A stretch of DNA of 35,957 nucleotides from a virus: IMG/VR virus record IMGVR_UViG_3300020446_000034, positions 1 to 35,957 of that record, one strand, 5' to 3'. Positions 1 to 8,220 of this stretch are shown piece after piece. Every line of letters starts with the position of its first letter. Position 1 is the stretch's first letter. A model generated the notes under the pieces. The model ran no database searches. It was given only the letters and a program-made list of their open reading frames with translations, and was not told where the DNA came from. The position numbers and the translations under genes were made by a program.

Positions 1-132
1 GAACCTCTTAACAAAAAAGAAGTTGAACAGTTACTAGCATCACAGTCTGGTGGATATCAAACCGTTAGAATTGAAACACCGATTAAAATTATTGGTGCAG
101 AAATTGTAGATCCTGATTCTCCTAAAAAATGA
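1..132 (+). CDS. C-terminal part of a small conserved protein that wraps around the window ends
   Basis: The frame is open from base 1 and stops with TGA at 130-132, giving 43 residues that end in IIGAEIVDPDSPKK. There is no start here. The gene that begins at 35889 runs to the last base in exactly the frame that continues at base 1, so I read the two pieces as one 66-residue protein. The combined protein is charged and lysine/glutamate-rich at the N-terminus and has no signal peptide or membrane segment. Its stop overlaps the next start as ATGA (129-132), the first of the tight overlaps in this plus-strand unit. I recall similar small proteins beside the following genes in marine cyanophages, but I assign no function. 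Confidence 0.75.
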   Translation, partial: EPLNKKEVEQLLASQSGGYQTVRIETPIKIIGAEIVDPDSPKK

Positions 133-656
133 AAAAATTCTTACCTTTGATTTTACTGGCATTTCCAACAGTTAGTTTTGCAAACATCACTCATTCGATC
201 CAATCTGTAGCGTCAGTCTCAACCGTCGCAGCTTCAGCCACTAGCGAGCGTATTGGATCTTCTATAAGTGTCGCAGGTACAAACGTGACACCAAAAGCAA
301 ACACTGTTGCCGGTCAGATAGGTTCTCTTGATTTGTCCGATAATGGTATCGCTAATGGTGTTCCTACTGTTGATTACGATACTAGCTTTAATGTAGTCAA
401 CACAGGTGATGCTTTCTCGGCGAGCGAGACTTACATCCAAGCTGACGCCGTACCAAGCTTACTATCTGCTACGGTAACCAACGGTGCGGTTCCGTCTTTA
501 CCATTGTTAGGCAAGAACACAGTAGTCGCAGGCGGTGACCCGGGTTCTGTTGCTATCACATTAGATAGTGGACAAGGTTTAACTGTAAACCTATCTGATA
601 TGGGTGCTGGTACAACTGCAACGCTTCAATCAACAATCACTCTTGGCTTGGATTGA
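129..656 (+). CDS. Secreted low-complexity protein of cyanophage type
   Basis: 175 residues starting with a clear signal peptide: MKK, a hydrophobic core LPLILLAFP, then a likely cut after SFA-N near residue 19. The mature part is rich in Ser, Thr, Val, Ala and Gly, with beta-strand-like repeats around ATSERIGSSISVAG and SETYIQADAVPS, and has no cysteine. It resembles, from memory, a family of hypothetical proteins found in small plus-strand clusters of marine cyanophages, often with the next two genes. The ATG overlaps the previous stop (ATGA) and no Shine-Dalgarno is visible, so translation is probably coupled. Role unknown; a surface or virion-associated beta protein is only a guess. Confidence 0.85.
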   Translation: MKKFLPLILLAFPTVSFANITHSIQSVASVSTVAASATSERIGSSISVAGTNVTPKANTVAGQIGSLDLSDNGIANGVPTVDYDTSFNVVNTGDAFSASETYIQADAVPSLLSATVTNGAVPSLPLLGKNTVVAGGDPGSVAITLDSGQGLTVNLSDMGAGTTATLQSTITLGLD

Positions 657-1081
657 TGAGATGGTTATTGCTTTTGTTTATAGCTTTTCATAGTTCGTAT
701 GCACAGGCTACCACTCCTAGGTTCAGTGCGAATCAGATGCAATCTACAAGCAAAAGTGTTTCTACTATCAATGAAACTATTGTTACTGAAAACTACAGGA
801 CAGGTTATTCGTACAGTGTACAAGGACATAACATCAAAGTTAAAGACGGTACTGTCATATCACCTGATGCCACATATACTACAAGTCAAAACACAGGAAA
901 GGTTAGCTTTCAATGGGTGACTCCAGAATTAACAAGCAAACCTCAATGGACAATAGTAACAGAAGGCTCAGACTTTTCTCTCGTAGAGAACTTTCTTGCT
1001 CCGGGACTAGACGCAGTGTCAATTATCACAAGAAATCAAACTATAGAAACTGTGCAAGACTCTGTAACGCTATTTCAATAG
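656..1081 (+). CDS. Secreted beta-rich protein, second gene of the plus-strand cluster
   Basis: 141 residues. The start is the ATG at 656, which overlaps the previous TGA as TGATG; a TTG one codon upstream is less likely. It has a signal peptide (MRW, then LLLLFIAFHSSYA, cut near residue 17), followed by a Thr/Ser-rich chain with TETIVTENYRTGYSYSVQGHNI and a C-terminus EDSVTLFQ-like (QDSVTLFQ). I recall related cyanophage proteins with the same layout and a similar terminal SVFSQ. No enzymatic motif is seen. Its last 169 bases also lie under the start of the next gene, which is read in another frame. Confidence 0.85.
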   Translation: MRWLLLLFIAFHSSYAQATTPRFSANQMQSTSKSVSTINETIVTENYRTGYSYSVQGHNIKVKDGTVISPDATYTTSQNTGKVSFQWVTPELTSKPQWTIVTEGSDFSLVENFLAPGLDAVSIITRNQTIETVQDSVTLFQ

Positions 1082-1716
1082 CTTTATTATGTTCTACACC
1101 TGTACATGCAAACACCACAATAAGCTCACCTTCAAGTTCAACTCAGTCTACAGTGGTAAATCAGGGTTTCCAGCAGATATCAGGATCTTTCCCTACTCAT
1201 AGATTTTCAAACGGAATACAATGCCAGTTGCCTACACTATCTTTTAGTCCTTTCATTACTAAAAATGAAGGCTTTAACACTCCAAGAATTACTACATCAC
1301 GAACCAATATATATGACACTGCAACGGACAGCGAGACAGGCCAGTTGCTAAATCCGGGAAGTATTCTATATGTCGCAGAACAGGAAAGAATAGATCAGAC
1401 AAACCATAATCTATCTTATGGAGCAACTCTTAGCATCCAAGTACCATTGGGAAAGAGATACAATGATGAGTGCTTGGCAAGTGCGCAAGCCCATAGGAAA
1501 ACACAGGAGTTTATGTTAGAAGCTAAAAAACTTGAAGTTAATCTTAACAGACTAAAAATATGTGCTGAACAATTGAAACTTGGTATTAAATTTGCAAAAG
1601 GCTCAGAAGATGAAGTTTCTTGTCGCAACGTAGTTTTAACAACAATTCCAAATCAGATATTACCGCATACGCACGAAATAAAAAAACCACCTAATAACCC
1701 AGAAAAAGGTGGTTGA
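913..1716 (+). CDS. Secreted cyanophage-type protein with an uncertain, overlapping start
   Basis: The body from about residue 68 (NTTISSPSS) is convincing: conserved-looking segments include CQLPTLSFSPFIT, LNPGSILYVAEQERIDQ and an amphipathic helix ALAQ-like stretch ending in LNRLKICAEQL. It resembles, from memory, a cyanophage family that follows the two preceding genes. The segment RLCNAISIALLCSTPVHA (near residues 49-67) looks like the hydrophobic part and cleavage site of a signal peptide. The only ATGs upstream are at 913, preceded by GGAAAGG ten bases before it, and 946. Either choice overlaps the previous gene by more than 130 bases and gives an unusually long arginine-rich leader. 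A frameshift or non-ATG start near 1072 is the alternative. The stop lies inside the terminator hairpin. Confidence 0.8.
   Translation: MGDSRINKQTSMDNSNRRLRLFSRRELSCSGTRRSVNYHKKSNYRNCARLCNAISIALLCSTPVHANTTISSPSSSTQSTVVNQGFQQISGSFPTHRFSNGIQCQLPTLSFSPFITKNEGFNTPRITTSRTNIYDTATDSETGQLLNPGSILYVAEQERIDQTNHNLSYGATLSIQVPLGKRYNDECLASAQAHRKTQEFMLEAKKLEVNLNRLKICAEQLKLGIKFAKGSEDEVSCRNVVLTTIPNQILPHTHEIKKPPNNPEKGG
1680..1714. terminator. Convergent bidirectional terminator
   Basis: Perfect 8-bp stem AACCACCT (1685-1692) / AGGTGGTT (1707-1714) with a 14-base loop. Read on the minus strand the stem is followed by TTTTTTTATTT, a good intrinsic terminator for the long minus-strand unit ending at 1771. Read on the plus strand it is followed by a T-rich stretch (1715-1730), so it may also end the plus-strand unit, whose last stop codon lies in the stem. 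Confidence 0.75.
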
Positions 1717-1770
1717 TTTGATTTATTTTTGAATCAAGCTTATCTTAACTAAAAATATTTTATGGGCAAG

Positions 1771-2454
1771 TCAACGAACCTTGTTTTTCTTGCCCTTGAA
1801 TAGATTAGCAACACGTTTTATAACTTGCTTGGTCAATGGCTTTACAACCGCAAGAAGGAGAGGAACAGTTGCAGCCACACCTGCAATAAGAGCAGTAGAC
1901 ACAGTAACACTAGCACTTGGGATAAATTGATCGACCCAAGGGACTTCTTCCCATACCGCATTGCAAGATCCGTCCAATAACCCACGCTCATATTTTAACA
2001 AACGCTCCAACCTTAATTCATTACGCCAATCTCCCTTTCTATACGGTGCGTTTTTAGGTGGACATAATGGATAAAACTCTTCTGCCTTTTCTTCCTTTCT
2101 TGGTGGCATAAATGCACTCTTGAGTTTTATGCCTGATGAATATTGCGATGAGCTTTCTGTTTCTATTGTGTCTTGTGGATCGTAAACAATAGATCTAATT
2201 CTTTGTCTTTCTGCTTTTGGTGCAGTTGTTTTTTCTTCTTCAACAGGTACAGTAGCAGTTATTGGTCCTTGAGGACAGGTTGCATATTGCTTACGGTTAT
2301 AAAAAACTATTGTTGGATTCTGTGTTATCTTCAGATCTCTATCAACTAAATCACAGGCAGGTTGCACACCTGTTAAAACAAATTCAGTGACAAAGGGAAC
2401 AGAAGGAATATCAACAGTTGGTATCGTTATCTTCGGTACTTTTATACTTGGCAC
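1771..2454 (-). CDS. Cyanophage-type proline-rich protein with a C-terminal membrane segment
   Basis: 227 residues. The N-terminus is a run of IP-V/T-type repeats (KVPKITIPTVDIPSVP), followed by a Cys-containing middle with two short cysteine pairs (ACDL, ATCP; YPLCPP, GSCNA). Near the C-terminus is a hydrophobic segment TALIAGVAATVPLLLAVV (about residues 185-203), then a basic tail KPLTKQVIKRVANLFKGKKNKVR. I recall this layout (IPxV repeats, one membrane helix, basic end) in proteins of cyanomyoviruses and TIM5-like phages, usually next to a small one-helix protein like the one upstream here. Function unknown; a virion or membrane-anchored role is inference. It starts on the last base of the upstream gene and is the last gene before the terminator. 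Confidence 0.85.
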   Translation of the reverse strand: MPSIKVPKITIPTVDIPSVPFVTEFVLTGVQPACDLVDRDLKITQNPTIVFYNRKQYATCPQGPITATVPVEEEKTTAPKAERQRIRSIVYDPQDTIETESSSQYSSGIKLKSAFMPPRKEEKAEEFYPLCPPKNAPYRKGDWRNELRLERLLKYERGLLDGSCNAVWEEVPWVDQFIPSASVTVSTALIAGVAATVPLLLAVVKPLTKQVIKRVANLFKGKKNKVR

Positions 2455-2669
2455 TAAAACTTAGGTATTGAAATACCAGTGCTGCTAGGCATTGCCTTAT
2501 CTAATGCTTTTGGCATAAGTCCTTGTACTTTACCCATAACCTTTTCCATCATCATCTTTTCAAACTGTGGGCTTGTTAAGTAACGATATCCTGCATAGGC
2601 CCCACCTAAAGTTGAAATGCTGATAACAAACGATACGATAGATAAGATAGAAGAAATTTTATTTAACAT
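2454..2669 (-). CDS. Small single-helix membrane protein
   Basis: 71 residues from the ATG at 2669: MLNKISSILSIVSFVISIS then GGAYAGYRYL, one membrane helix followed by a methionine/lysine-rich amphipathic tail (FEKMMMEKVMGKVQGLMP) and SIPKF at the end. Longer forms are possible from an ATG at 2711 (preceded by AAAGG) or a GTG at 2756. I prefer 2669 because recalled cyanophage homologues begin about there. Its last base is the first base of the 227-residue gene, and these two types of protein tend to occur together. One helix and small size near the fibre region would also fit a pinholin, but nothing specific supports that. Confidence 0.7.
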   Translation of the reverse strand: MLNKISSILSIVSFVISISTLGGAYAGYRYLTSPQFEKMMMEKVMGKVQGLMPKALDKAMPSSTGISIPKF

Positions 2670-2770
2670 GATTAGAGATGCATTTTTAAAGGCATTAGTG
2701 CCTGTTACCATTATAACCTTTGTATCTGTAATGGCTATTGCACCTCTATATGTCACGTTATCTGTAATGA

Positions 2771-3130
2771 CTAGAAGCTATACTTCAAACCAACCTTAGT
2801 TCCGTATGTATTCACGTCATCTGTGACAACAGCGAACTCACCATAAGCATTTAATTTATCGCTTAAGTCATATCCACCACCAACTTTACCAGAAAGCTTA
2901 GTATCAGAATCTCCTACAGAAGGATTAATAAAACTAGGACCACCTTGTAGGTAGAAGGATCCGTTTTCTCCAACAGTGTTTTCGTAACCGATGTGAAGGT
3001 CTATGACATTACCACCCCACTCAGAGCCTACGTTAGTTTGATTAAATTCTGGGTTTAAATAGAAACCTGCATAAGCTGGAACGCTAAGTGCTACAGACGC
3101 AGCAGATAGTGTTAAAACTTTCTTTAGCAT
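2771..3130 (-). CDS. Small outer-membrane beta-barrel (porin-like) protein
   Basis: 119 residues with a signal peptide MLKKVLTLSAASVALSVPAYA (cut before GFYLNPE). The mature chain has alternating beta strands (IDLHIGYEN, GSFYLQGGPSFI, LSGKVGGGYDLS, KLNAYGEFAVVT) and ends YGTKVGLKYSF, with the terminal phenylalanine typical of proteins inserted by the BAM machinery. About 100 mature residues would make only a small barrel or half-barrel. I recall similar proteins in many marine cyanophages. It sits alone between two spacers, just after the tail-fibre cluster. A role in altering the host envelope late in infection is inference. Confidence 0.85.
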   Translation of the reverse strand: MLKKVLTLSAASVALSVPAYAGFYLNPEFNQTNVGSEWGGNVIDLHIGYENTVGENGSFYLQGGPSFINPSVGDSDTKLSGKVGGGYDLSDKLNAYGEFAVVTDDVNTYGTKVGLKYSF

Positions 3131-3151
3131 AATTTTTAAAAATTAAAGTTT

Positions 3152-3180
3152 TATATTAATTGATCTCTAAGTATTTACAA
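3152..3180 (-). promoter_or_regulatory. Possible sigma-70-type promoter for the beta-barrel gene
   Basis: On the minus strand TTGTAA (3180-3175) and AATATA (3157-3152) are separated by 17 bases, about 22 bases before the ATG at 3130. The spacer 3131-3210 is otherwise AT-rich with no gene. AT-rich DNA gives such matches easily, so this is weak. Confidence 0.3.
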
Positions 3181-3210
3181 CTAGCAGTGTATAAGTAAAT
3201 AATTTGACCT

Positions 3211-3648
3211 TTAACTACTAGGTTCTGTAGGCCAAGTAATGTTATATGGATCTGACTGTGTTGGTACGTCACGTAAAGCCTGTCTATAATTCTTCCAAGC
3301 GTCAGACAAGGTAAGATCGCTACTAGCTCTCCAATCAGTAACTTGCAATCTTTGATCTCTTTCTAACCTTATAGCAATCCATTTTTGATTAGTTAGTTCA
3401 GTTTGTTCATCTGCTGTTGTATTTTCTACTCTTACGTTATAGGCTTTACCACCTTCCACGTAAGCATCTACAATTAATAGTTTTTGTGTTGGTGTTGTAT
3501 AGCTTAGATTTTCTATAAGTTCTACTACATTATTTTCAGTAAGAAAATCTGCGTTTGGTCCTTCAATACTAAAACTTGTATTGGGAAAAAGTTGTTGAAT
3601 TGTACCAGTGTTTTTTACAGTAGTACCATCAATGATTGCGTAGTTCAT
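3211..3648 (-). CDS. Phage tail-fibre assembly chaperone-like protein
   Basis: 145 residues. The C-terminal third has the signature of the phage tail assembly chaperone family: R-x-x-RD-x-x-L-x-x-TDW near residues 97-110, then W-x-x-YRQALRDVPTQ at about 118-130 and a final ITWPTEP. The N-terminal half reads like a short beta domain. In other phages this motif belongs to small proteins encoded beside tail fibres that assist folding or attachment. Here it follows the lectin-like gene and the fibre gene, which fits. Start is the ATG at 3648, 8 bases after the previous stop. Confidence is high for the family, moderate for the chaperone role. Confidence 0.8.
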   Translation of the reverse strand: MNYAIIDGTTVKNTGTIQQLFPNTSFSIEGPNADFLTENNVVELIENLSYTTPTQKLLIVDAYVEGGKAYNVRVENTTADEQTELTNQKWIAIRLERDQRLQVTDWRASSDLTLSDAWKNYRQALRDVPTQSDPYNITWPTEPSS

Positions 3649-3656
3649 AAGTTAAT

Positions 3657-4577
3657 TTAAGGTAGCCCGAAACGGGATTTTTGAGCATTATATTGACTAT
3701 CAACATCAGCCTGTGAAAATGATTTATTGTATCCTCTTACAATTCCATATTTTCCAGTAAATTGAAGCCATCTTTCAGTAAGTCCAAATATAAAATTGCC
3801 ATAATAATTTATATTATTTGTAGCTGTATAAAATAAAGTTTTATTTCTGTACATATTTGTAGTATAAGTTGACCCGCTTACAGTTCTAGTAATAATTAAC
3901 TGTTCCCAACCAGTACTAAGAGGAGTCGTGTTTTGACCACTATAAGTAAAAGAGCTATTAGTAGCTATTGTACCTCCTTGCGAATTACTAAAATTACTTG
4001 AATTGTCACCGGGACTGTAAGTAAGACCACTGCTAAAACCTTGTTGCTTTAAAGTATTTGATACAAGGTGTAAACTAACTTTACGGAACATAAAACTTGG
4101 TGAAAAAATCATCCCATCACTCCATACATAAACAGCTTGTTGATCTGGTGTATTAACCTCTGTATTTGAAGATGAGTATGGATTACCAAAATCTGCATTA
4201 CAAATAAATTCAAAAGTAAACGGATGTATTTGATTAGAACTACTAGCACCAAAATAAGCAACACCACCTGATTCTGGTCTACGAAATATATTAATAGTTG
4301 GTTCTATACCATTACCAGAATAACGAGGACTACTTGCAGTATTGTTACTATTGGTCTTAACTAAATGTCCGCCTAATGAAGAACTATATCCATAACTATG
4401 ACCCGAAGAACCATAATTATATAATGTACCATTATTTCCATTACCTGTTAAATCAGTAATTCCACTGCTAGTTCTATTCCAGCAATTAGTATCCCCAAAA
4501 TCCCAATGTAAAGTAGCACCTGCGATAATAGCAGCAGTTTCACCGCCAGCAGCAGCACGAAGTCTATGCGATCTCAT
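3657..4577 (-). CDS. LamG/concanavalin-A-like structural protein, probable accessory fibre or receptor-binding protein
   Basis: 306 residues. After RLRAAAGGE, a short N-terminal motif common in cyanophage structural proteins, comes a jelly-roll lectin-like domain: LHWDFGDTNCW, ITDLTGNGNNGTLYN, an FTFEFICNADF strand, WEQLIITR, YRNKTLFYTA and the closing GKYGIVRGYNKSFSQADVDSQYNAQKSRFG. That closing pattern is typical of phage LamG-type proteins. The ATG overlaps the stop of the tail fibre (taATG) and has GGAGAT ten bases upstream. Such domains bind carbohydrate or glycan surfaces, so an adhesin at the fibre tip is likely by context. Confidence 0.8.
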   Translation of the reverse strand: MRSHRLRAAAGGETAAIIAGATLHWDFGDTNCWNRTSSGITDLTGNGNNGTLYNYGSSGHSYGYSSSLGGHLVKTNSNNTASSPRYSGNGIEPTINIFRRPESGGVAYFGASSSNQIHPFTFEFICNADFGNPYSSSNTEVNTPDQQAVYVWSDGMIFSPSFMFRKVSLHLVSNTLKQQGFSSGLTYSPGDNSSNFSNSQGGTIATNSSFTYSGQNTTPLSTGWEQLIITRTVSGSTYTTNMYRNKTLFYTATNNINYYGNFIFGLTERWLQFTGKYGIVRGYNKSFSQADVDSQYNAQKSRFGLP

Positions 4578-7500
4578 TAACCTAAATCTCCTACAGTTGC
4601 ACCATATAATGTACTGCCAACTTTAAATAATTCTATTGCTGTTGGTGTAGCTCCTCCTAATGTTGGGGCAGAACCTCCTACCCAAGTCATTGTAGGCCAA
4701 GTCATCGTATAAGAGGAACCACTCGCAGTAACTATAAGAAGCATTGATTGCCCAGTGGTTAGGCTATCAGTTGCAGTTCTATTTGCTCCTAATGTCCAAG
4801 TTTGTATTGTTCCATTAATAGGATCTAAAGCTACAGAAGAGGCATCTGTTATTGCAAAAACTGTTTCAGTTATTTCTTTTTGAAAAATAACTTCACCTGT
4901 AAACGTACCACCAGCAAGCGGCATTTTTGTTGAGTCAGTTGTAGATGGAGTTGTAAAACTTAAAACTCCATTTCCATCGGTCTGTAATAGTTGTCCGTTT
5001 GTTCCTACATTATTAGGCAAAGTTAATGTATAGCTTGCACCAGCAGAGTGTGGTGGTGAAGCAATTTGTACTCCGTGATTATTATTTGAGCAATTAAGTT
5101 TTATTGTCCCAACAGTACCAGTAGTTGTCCCATCACCTTTAATTTCAACAACACCAGCACCATTAGGATTTAAAACTATATTTCCGTCAGTTGTACTTGT
5201 ATTAATTTCATTGCTTTGTACATCTAAGTTACCACCTAGTTGCGGTGTTGTATCTTCACTGACATTCTGTAAATAACTGGATGGTATGGAAGTTAGATAT
5301 GTATTTGTATCAACGGTATAAGTACCAGCACCAGTACGTTTCATAAAACCATTAGACGTAAAATCACCATCTAAGATGGCACTATCTAATGCTGTCTTAT
5401 CTTCATCAGTCATTACACCCCAAGCTGATGTAGTTGCAGCAGCTAAATATATTTCAGATACGTACGTTGTATTGTTTTGATTTGTTTCTGATAATATTTT
5501 ATAATTACTTCCAGTTATAGTTTGGCTTAAATCTACGGTTGTAGTACCACTGCCATTATTAACAAAACTTAATGTACCGTTTCCATCTGTTTGTAAAACT
5601 TGTCCGCTACTACCATCTGCTGCGGGTAACGTAAACGTAATATCGTTAGGCTGTGAAGCTGGTGCTACAAAGCTTACCATATTAGCGTTACTGCTATCTC
5701 TATCAAATGAAAGCTTATTAGAACCTTGAATTTTTAATCTTCCATTTCCAGAGGTTACAATTTGAGGTGAGCTTGAAATTGGTGAATAAGTCCAATCATA
5801 TAAAGCAGTTGGATAAAATGCATTAGTATCGTTTATCCATGCAGTGCCATTATATTTAAGAACTTGCCCGTTAGTAACACTTGAAAGAGTTACATCTGTT
5901 AGTCCACTTAATGACGTTGCACCAGCACTGGGTAAAGATACAACATTATTTCCACCTTGGTTAGAAATATTATTACCACAATTGTGAAAAACATTTAATT
6001 CTTCATAGCATTGAATTTCAGCATTTAAACTTAAAAAAATAGCATCAAGACTAGTGTTGAAATCAAAAAAACTATTACCTTGTATTTGTCCATCACTATC
6101 AGTAGTAGCACCACTAGGATTTTCTATAGAAATTGCTACATTACTATAATTTGAATGAACATTTGTAGAAGTTGATTTAAAAAGATTACCATGTATATTC
6201 ACAATTCCACTGTCTTGCAATAACAAACATCCTCTAGATCTTTGTCCAGCAGGGTTAGATGTTAAATCTTTACCAGAAGAGAAAAATGAATTACTTATTT
6301 GTATTTCTTTACTGCTAATTGTATGAATACAGTGATGACTAACTACTGGATTTGAAGTATTCACAGGTTCAATTTGTGTAAGTGAATTAGTAAAAGCTGA
6401 GTTAGATACTCTTAATCCACCAGTTCCTATAAAAAAGATAGCTTTACGATTTTGTTGAAATATACAATTATTTACGAAAACAGTGTTTGCAGACAGATCA
6501 ATACTTATACCATGATTTCCATAAGTAAAACTACATGCATCAAAAAAATAACTACCTACAGTTAATCCATTTGTAGTGCTTATATTTACAGCAACACCAA
6601 GTTGTTTTCCATCAGTTCCCACGTTTTCTTGATCATGTTCTCCATAAAAATTACAATTTTTAAATGACACCTCACCTAGGTTATTAATTTTTACTGCATT
6701 TTCAAAAAAAGTATCTATTAGAATACTGTTTGCAGTGGTTGTCCAAGGAACAAATTGACAACTTTCTATTACACAAGTTTGTGTAGGAACGCCTTGCAAA
6801 GTATTTCCTTTTAGATTTATACCATTAGCTAATTGACTTGTAGTTTCGTTTGCATAAGCAAATTCAATATTTCTTATACTAAATCTTGGTGCATTTAAAT
6901 TTGATGCATATTGGTTAGTTGAAATTGTGACATCTAAAAAATTAGAAGCAGAACAATTTAAGTATCTAATATTTGTAATACCATAATTATCACCCTCAAT
7001 TGTGTTGTTAGGTTGATGTAATTGAAAACTTACATTATCTACTTGTGCTGATTCTGGTATATCTAAAAAGTATCTATTAATTCCACTAGGCACTGTACCT
7101 AAAGGTTTAATTGGTATTATTTGGCCGATTAATACCCAATTTGTACCATTATCTGTGCTATACCGTAATTCTAAATATTCTCCATCCGTAGCAGGAGTGC
7201 TAACTTCTGGCTGATCTCCACCATTATTATTATCACCAATAATTGCGTCTATTTCTATTCTTGTTACTTTACCATTACCCTCAAAATTACTAGCATTTAT
7301 AGGTGCAAAGGCAACTGATCTTTCAGAATTAACTGATGAGATGCCAGGTATTCCTTGTTCTGAAAACCAAATATAATTTTGTCCTGTATTAAATCCACCA
7401 GTATTTCCACTAGCACTAGAATTTGATGTTCTAATTGATACGTTACCTACTACACTAGAAAAATCAGGATCTGCTGCAGAATTATTAGGATCAGTAATAA

Positions 7501-8218
7501 TTTCTCCTGTATTTTTATTTGCAATCGCAATTGTAGATAAAGTTGTTAATGTAGGTAGGCATTTTAAAATTACATTACCGTTACCTTTTATATGTAATTG
7601 TTCAAATTTTTCATCTAAAACAGCAAGTAGATCTTTGGTTATTACATAAACACCAGCATTTAATTGTAATTCCTTACCACTATTAGTAATACAGAAATTA
7701 ATAGCATTTTGTAAAGATAAAGTGTCATCAGTTACACCATCACCTTTAGCACCAAAATCAGCAGCATTAACTATATCGGCCAGTTTGTCTGTAAGAGTCC
7801 TTTCTACAGCACCAGTAACAGAACCAGAATCTACTGTATTGTCAAGAGAAACTTTTAATCCATTAGAAATAGATGAAAGTTGTCCGTTAATTTCTTGCAG
7901 ACCAAATAACAGTTGATCATTTTGAGTATCTAAATCATTTTCTGTTAAAACACTACCATCTTCAAAATCTACTTTTTTTGCTGATATATCAGTATCTCTA
8001 GTAAATTTTATAGCTGCACCATTAGCAGGTTCATTGCCACTGGTGAATGTGATTTGTGAAGTACTGGTAAAAGTGTAATGCGTACCGAGAGTTTTTAAAA
8101 CCCCATCGACCGTAACATCAACTTCAGATTGCTCTATGTATAAGAAGGAGATATCAAAAGGACCAGCAGTACCATTACCAGTACGGTCTGTAAAAGATGC
8201 AGCAGTGTTAGTAGCCAT
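4577..8218 (-). CDS. Tail fibre protein with T7 gp17-type N-terminus and beta-helix
   Basis: 1213 residues, about twice T7 gp17. Residues 1-110 match the T7 tail-fibre N-terminal module that docks to the tail (FDISFLYIEQSEVDVTVDG, LTENDLDTQNDQLLFG). Residues 153-195 (ADFGAKGDGVTDD, LQLNAGVYVI) open a pectate-lyase-like beta-helix that runs for several hundred residues. The distal part has two copies of the unit LP...G.GQ-L/V-LQTDGNG-L-SF (about residues 865 and 1075) and a C-terminal WPTMTWVGGSAPTLGG domain seen in cyanophage fibres. It follows the gp16-like gene by 2 bases with no Shine-Dalgarno, so it is probably translated by coupling. It should determine adsorption specificity. Confidence 0.92.
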   Translation of the reverse strand: MATNTAASFTDRTGNGTAGPFDISFLYIEQSEVDVTVDGVLKTLGTHYTFTSTSQITFTSGNEPANGAAIKFTRDTDISAKKVDFEDGSVLTENDLDTQNDQLLFGLQEINGQLSSISNGLKVSLDNTVDSGSVTGAVERTLTDKLADIVNAADFGAKGDGVTDDTLSLQNAINFCITNSGKELQLNAGVYVITKDLLAVLDEKFEQLHIKGNGNVILKCLPTLTTLSTIAIANKNTGEIITDPNNSAADPDFSSVVGNVSIRTSNSSASGNTGGFNTGQNYIWFSEQGIPGISSVNSERSVAFAPINASNFEGNGKVTRIEIDAIIGDNNNGGDQPEVSTPATDGEYLELRYSTDNGTNWVLIGQIIPIKPLGTVPSGINRYFLDIPESAQVDNVSFQLHQPNNTIEGDNYGITNIRYLNCSASNFLDVTISTNQYASNLNAPRFSIRNIEFAYANETTSQLANGINLKGNTLQGVPTQTCVIESCQFVPWTTTANSILIDTFFENAVKINNLGEVSFKNCNFYGEHDQENVGTDGKQLGVAVNISTTNGLTVGSYFFDACSFTYGNHGISIDLSANTVFVNNCIFQQNRKAIFFIGTGGLRVSNSAFTNSLTQIEPVNTSNPVVSHHCIHTISSKEIQISNSFFSSGKDLTSNPAGQRSRGCLLLQDSGIVNIHGNLFKSTSTNVHSNYSNVAISIENPSGATTDSDGQIQGNSFFDFNTSLDAIFLSLNAEIQCYEELNVFHNCGNNISNQGGNNVVSLPSAGATSLSGLTDVTLSSVTNGQVLKYNGTAWINDTNAFYPTALYDWTYSPISSSPQIVTSGNGRLKIQGSNKLSFDRDSSNANMVSFVAPASQPNDITFTLPAADGSSGQVLQTDGNGTLSFVNNGSGTTTVDLSQTITGSNYKILSETNQNNTTYVSEIYLAAATTSAWGVMTDEDKTALDSAILDGDFTSNGFMKRTGAGTYTVDTNTYLTSIPSSYLQNVSEDTTPQLGGNLDVQSNEINTSTTDGNIVLNPNGAGVVEIKGDGTTTGTVGTIKLNCSNNNHGVQIASPPHSAGASYTLTLPNNVGTNGQLLQTDGNGVLSFTTPSTTDSTKMPLAGGTFTGEVIFQKEITETVFAITDASSVALDPINGTIQTWTLGANRTATDSLTTGQSMLLIVTASGSSYTMTWPTMTWVGGSAPTLGGATPTAIELFKVGSTLYGATVGDLG

Positions 8219-8220
8219 AG

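Noticed and set aside
2617-2799. Plus-strand frame opposite the one-helix membrane protein
   Set aside because: Hydrophobicity mirrors the opposing gene; no start signal.
3657-8218. CRISPR-like or VNTR repeats in the fibre and lectin-like genes
   Set aside because: The repeats are in-frame protein motifs with diverged DNA; no regular spacer structure.
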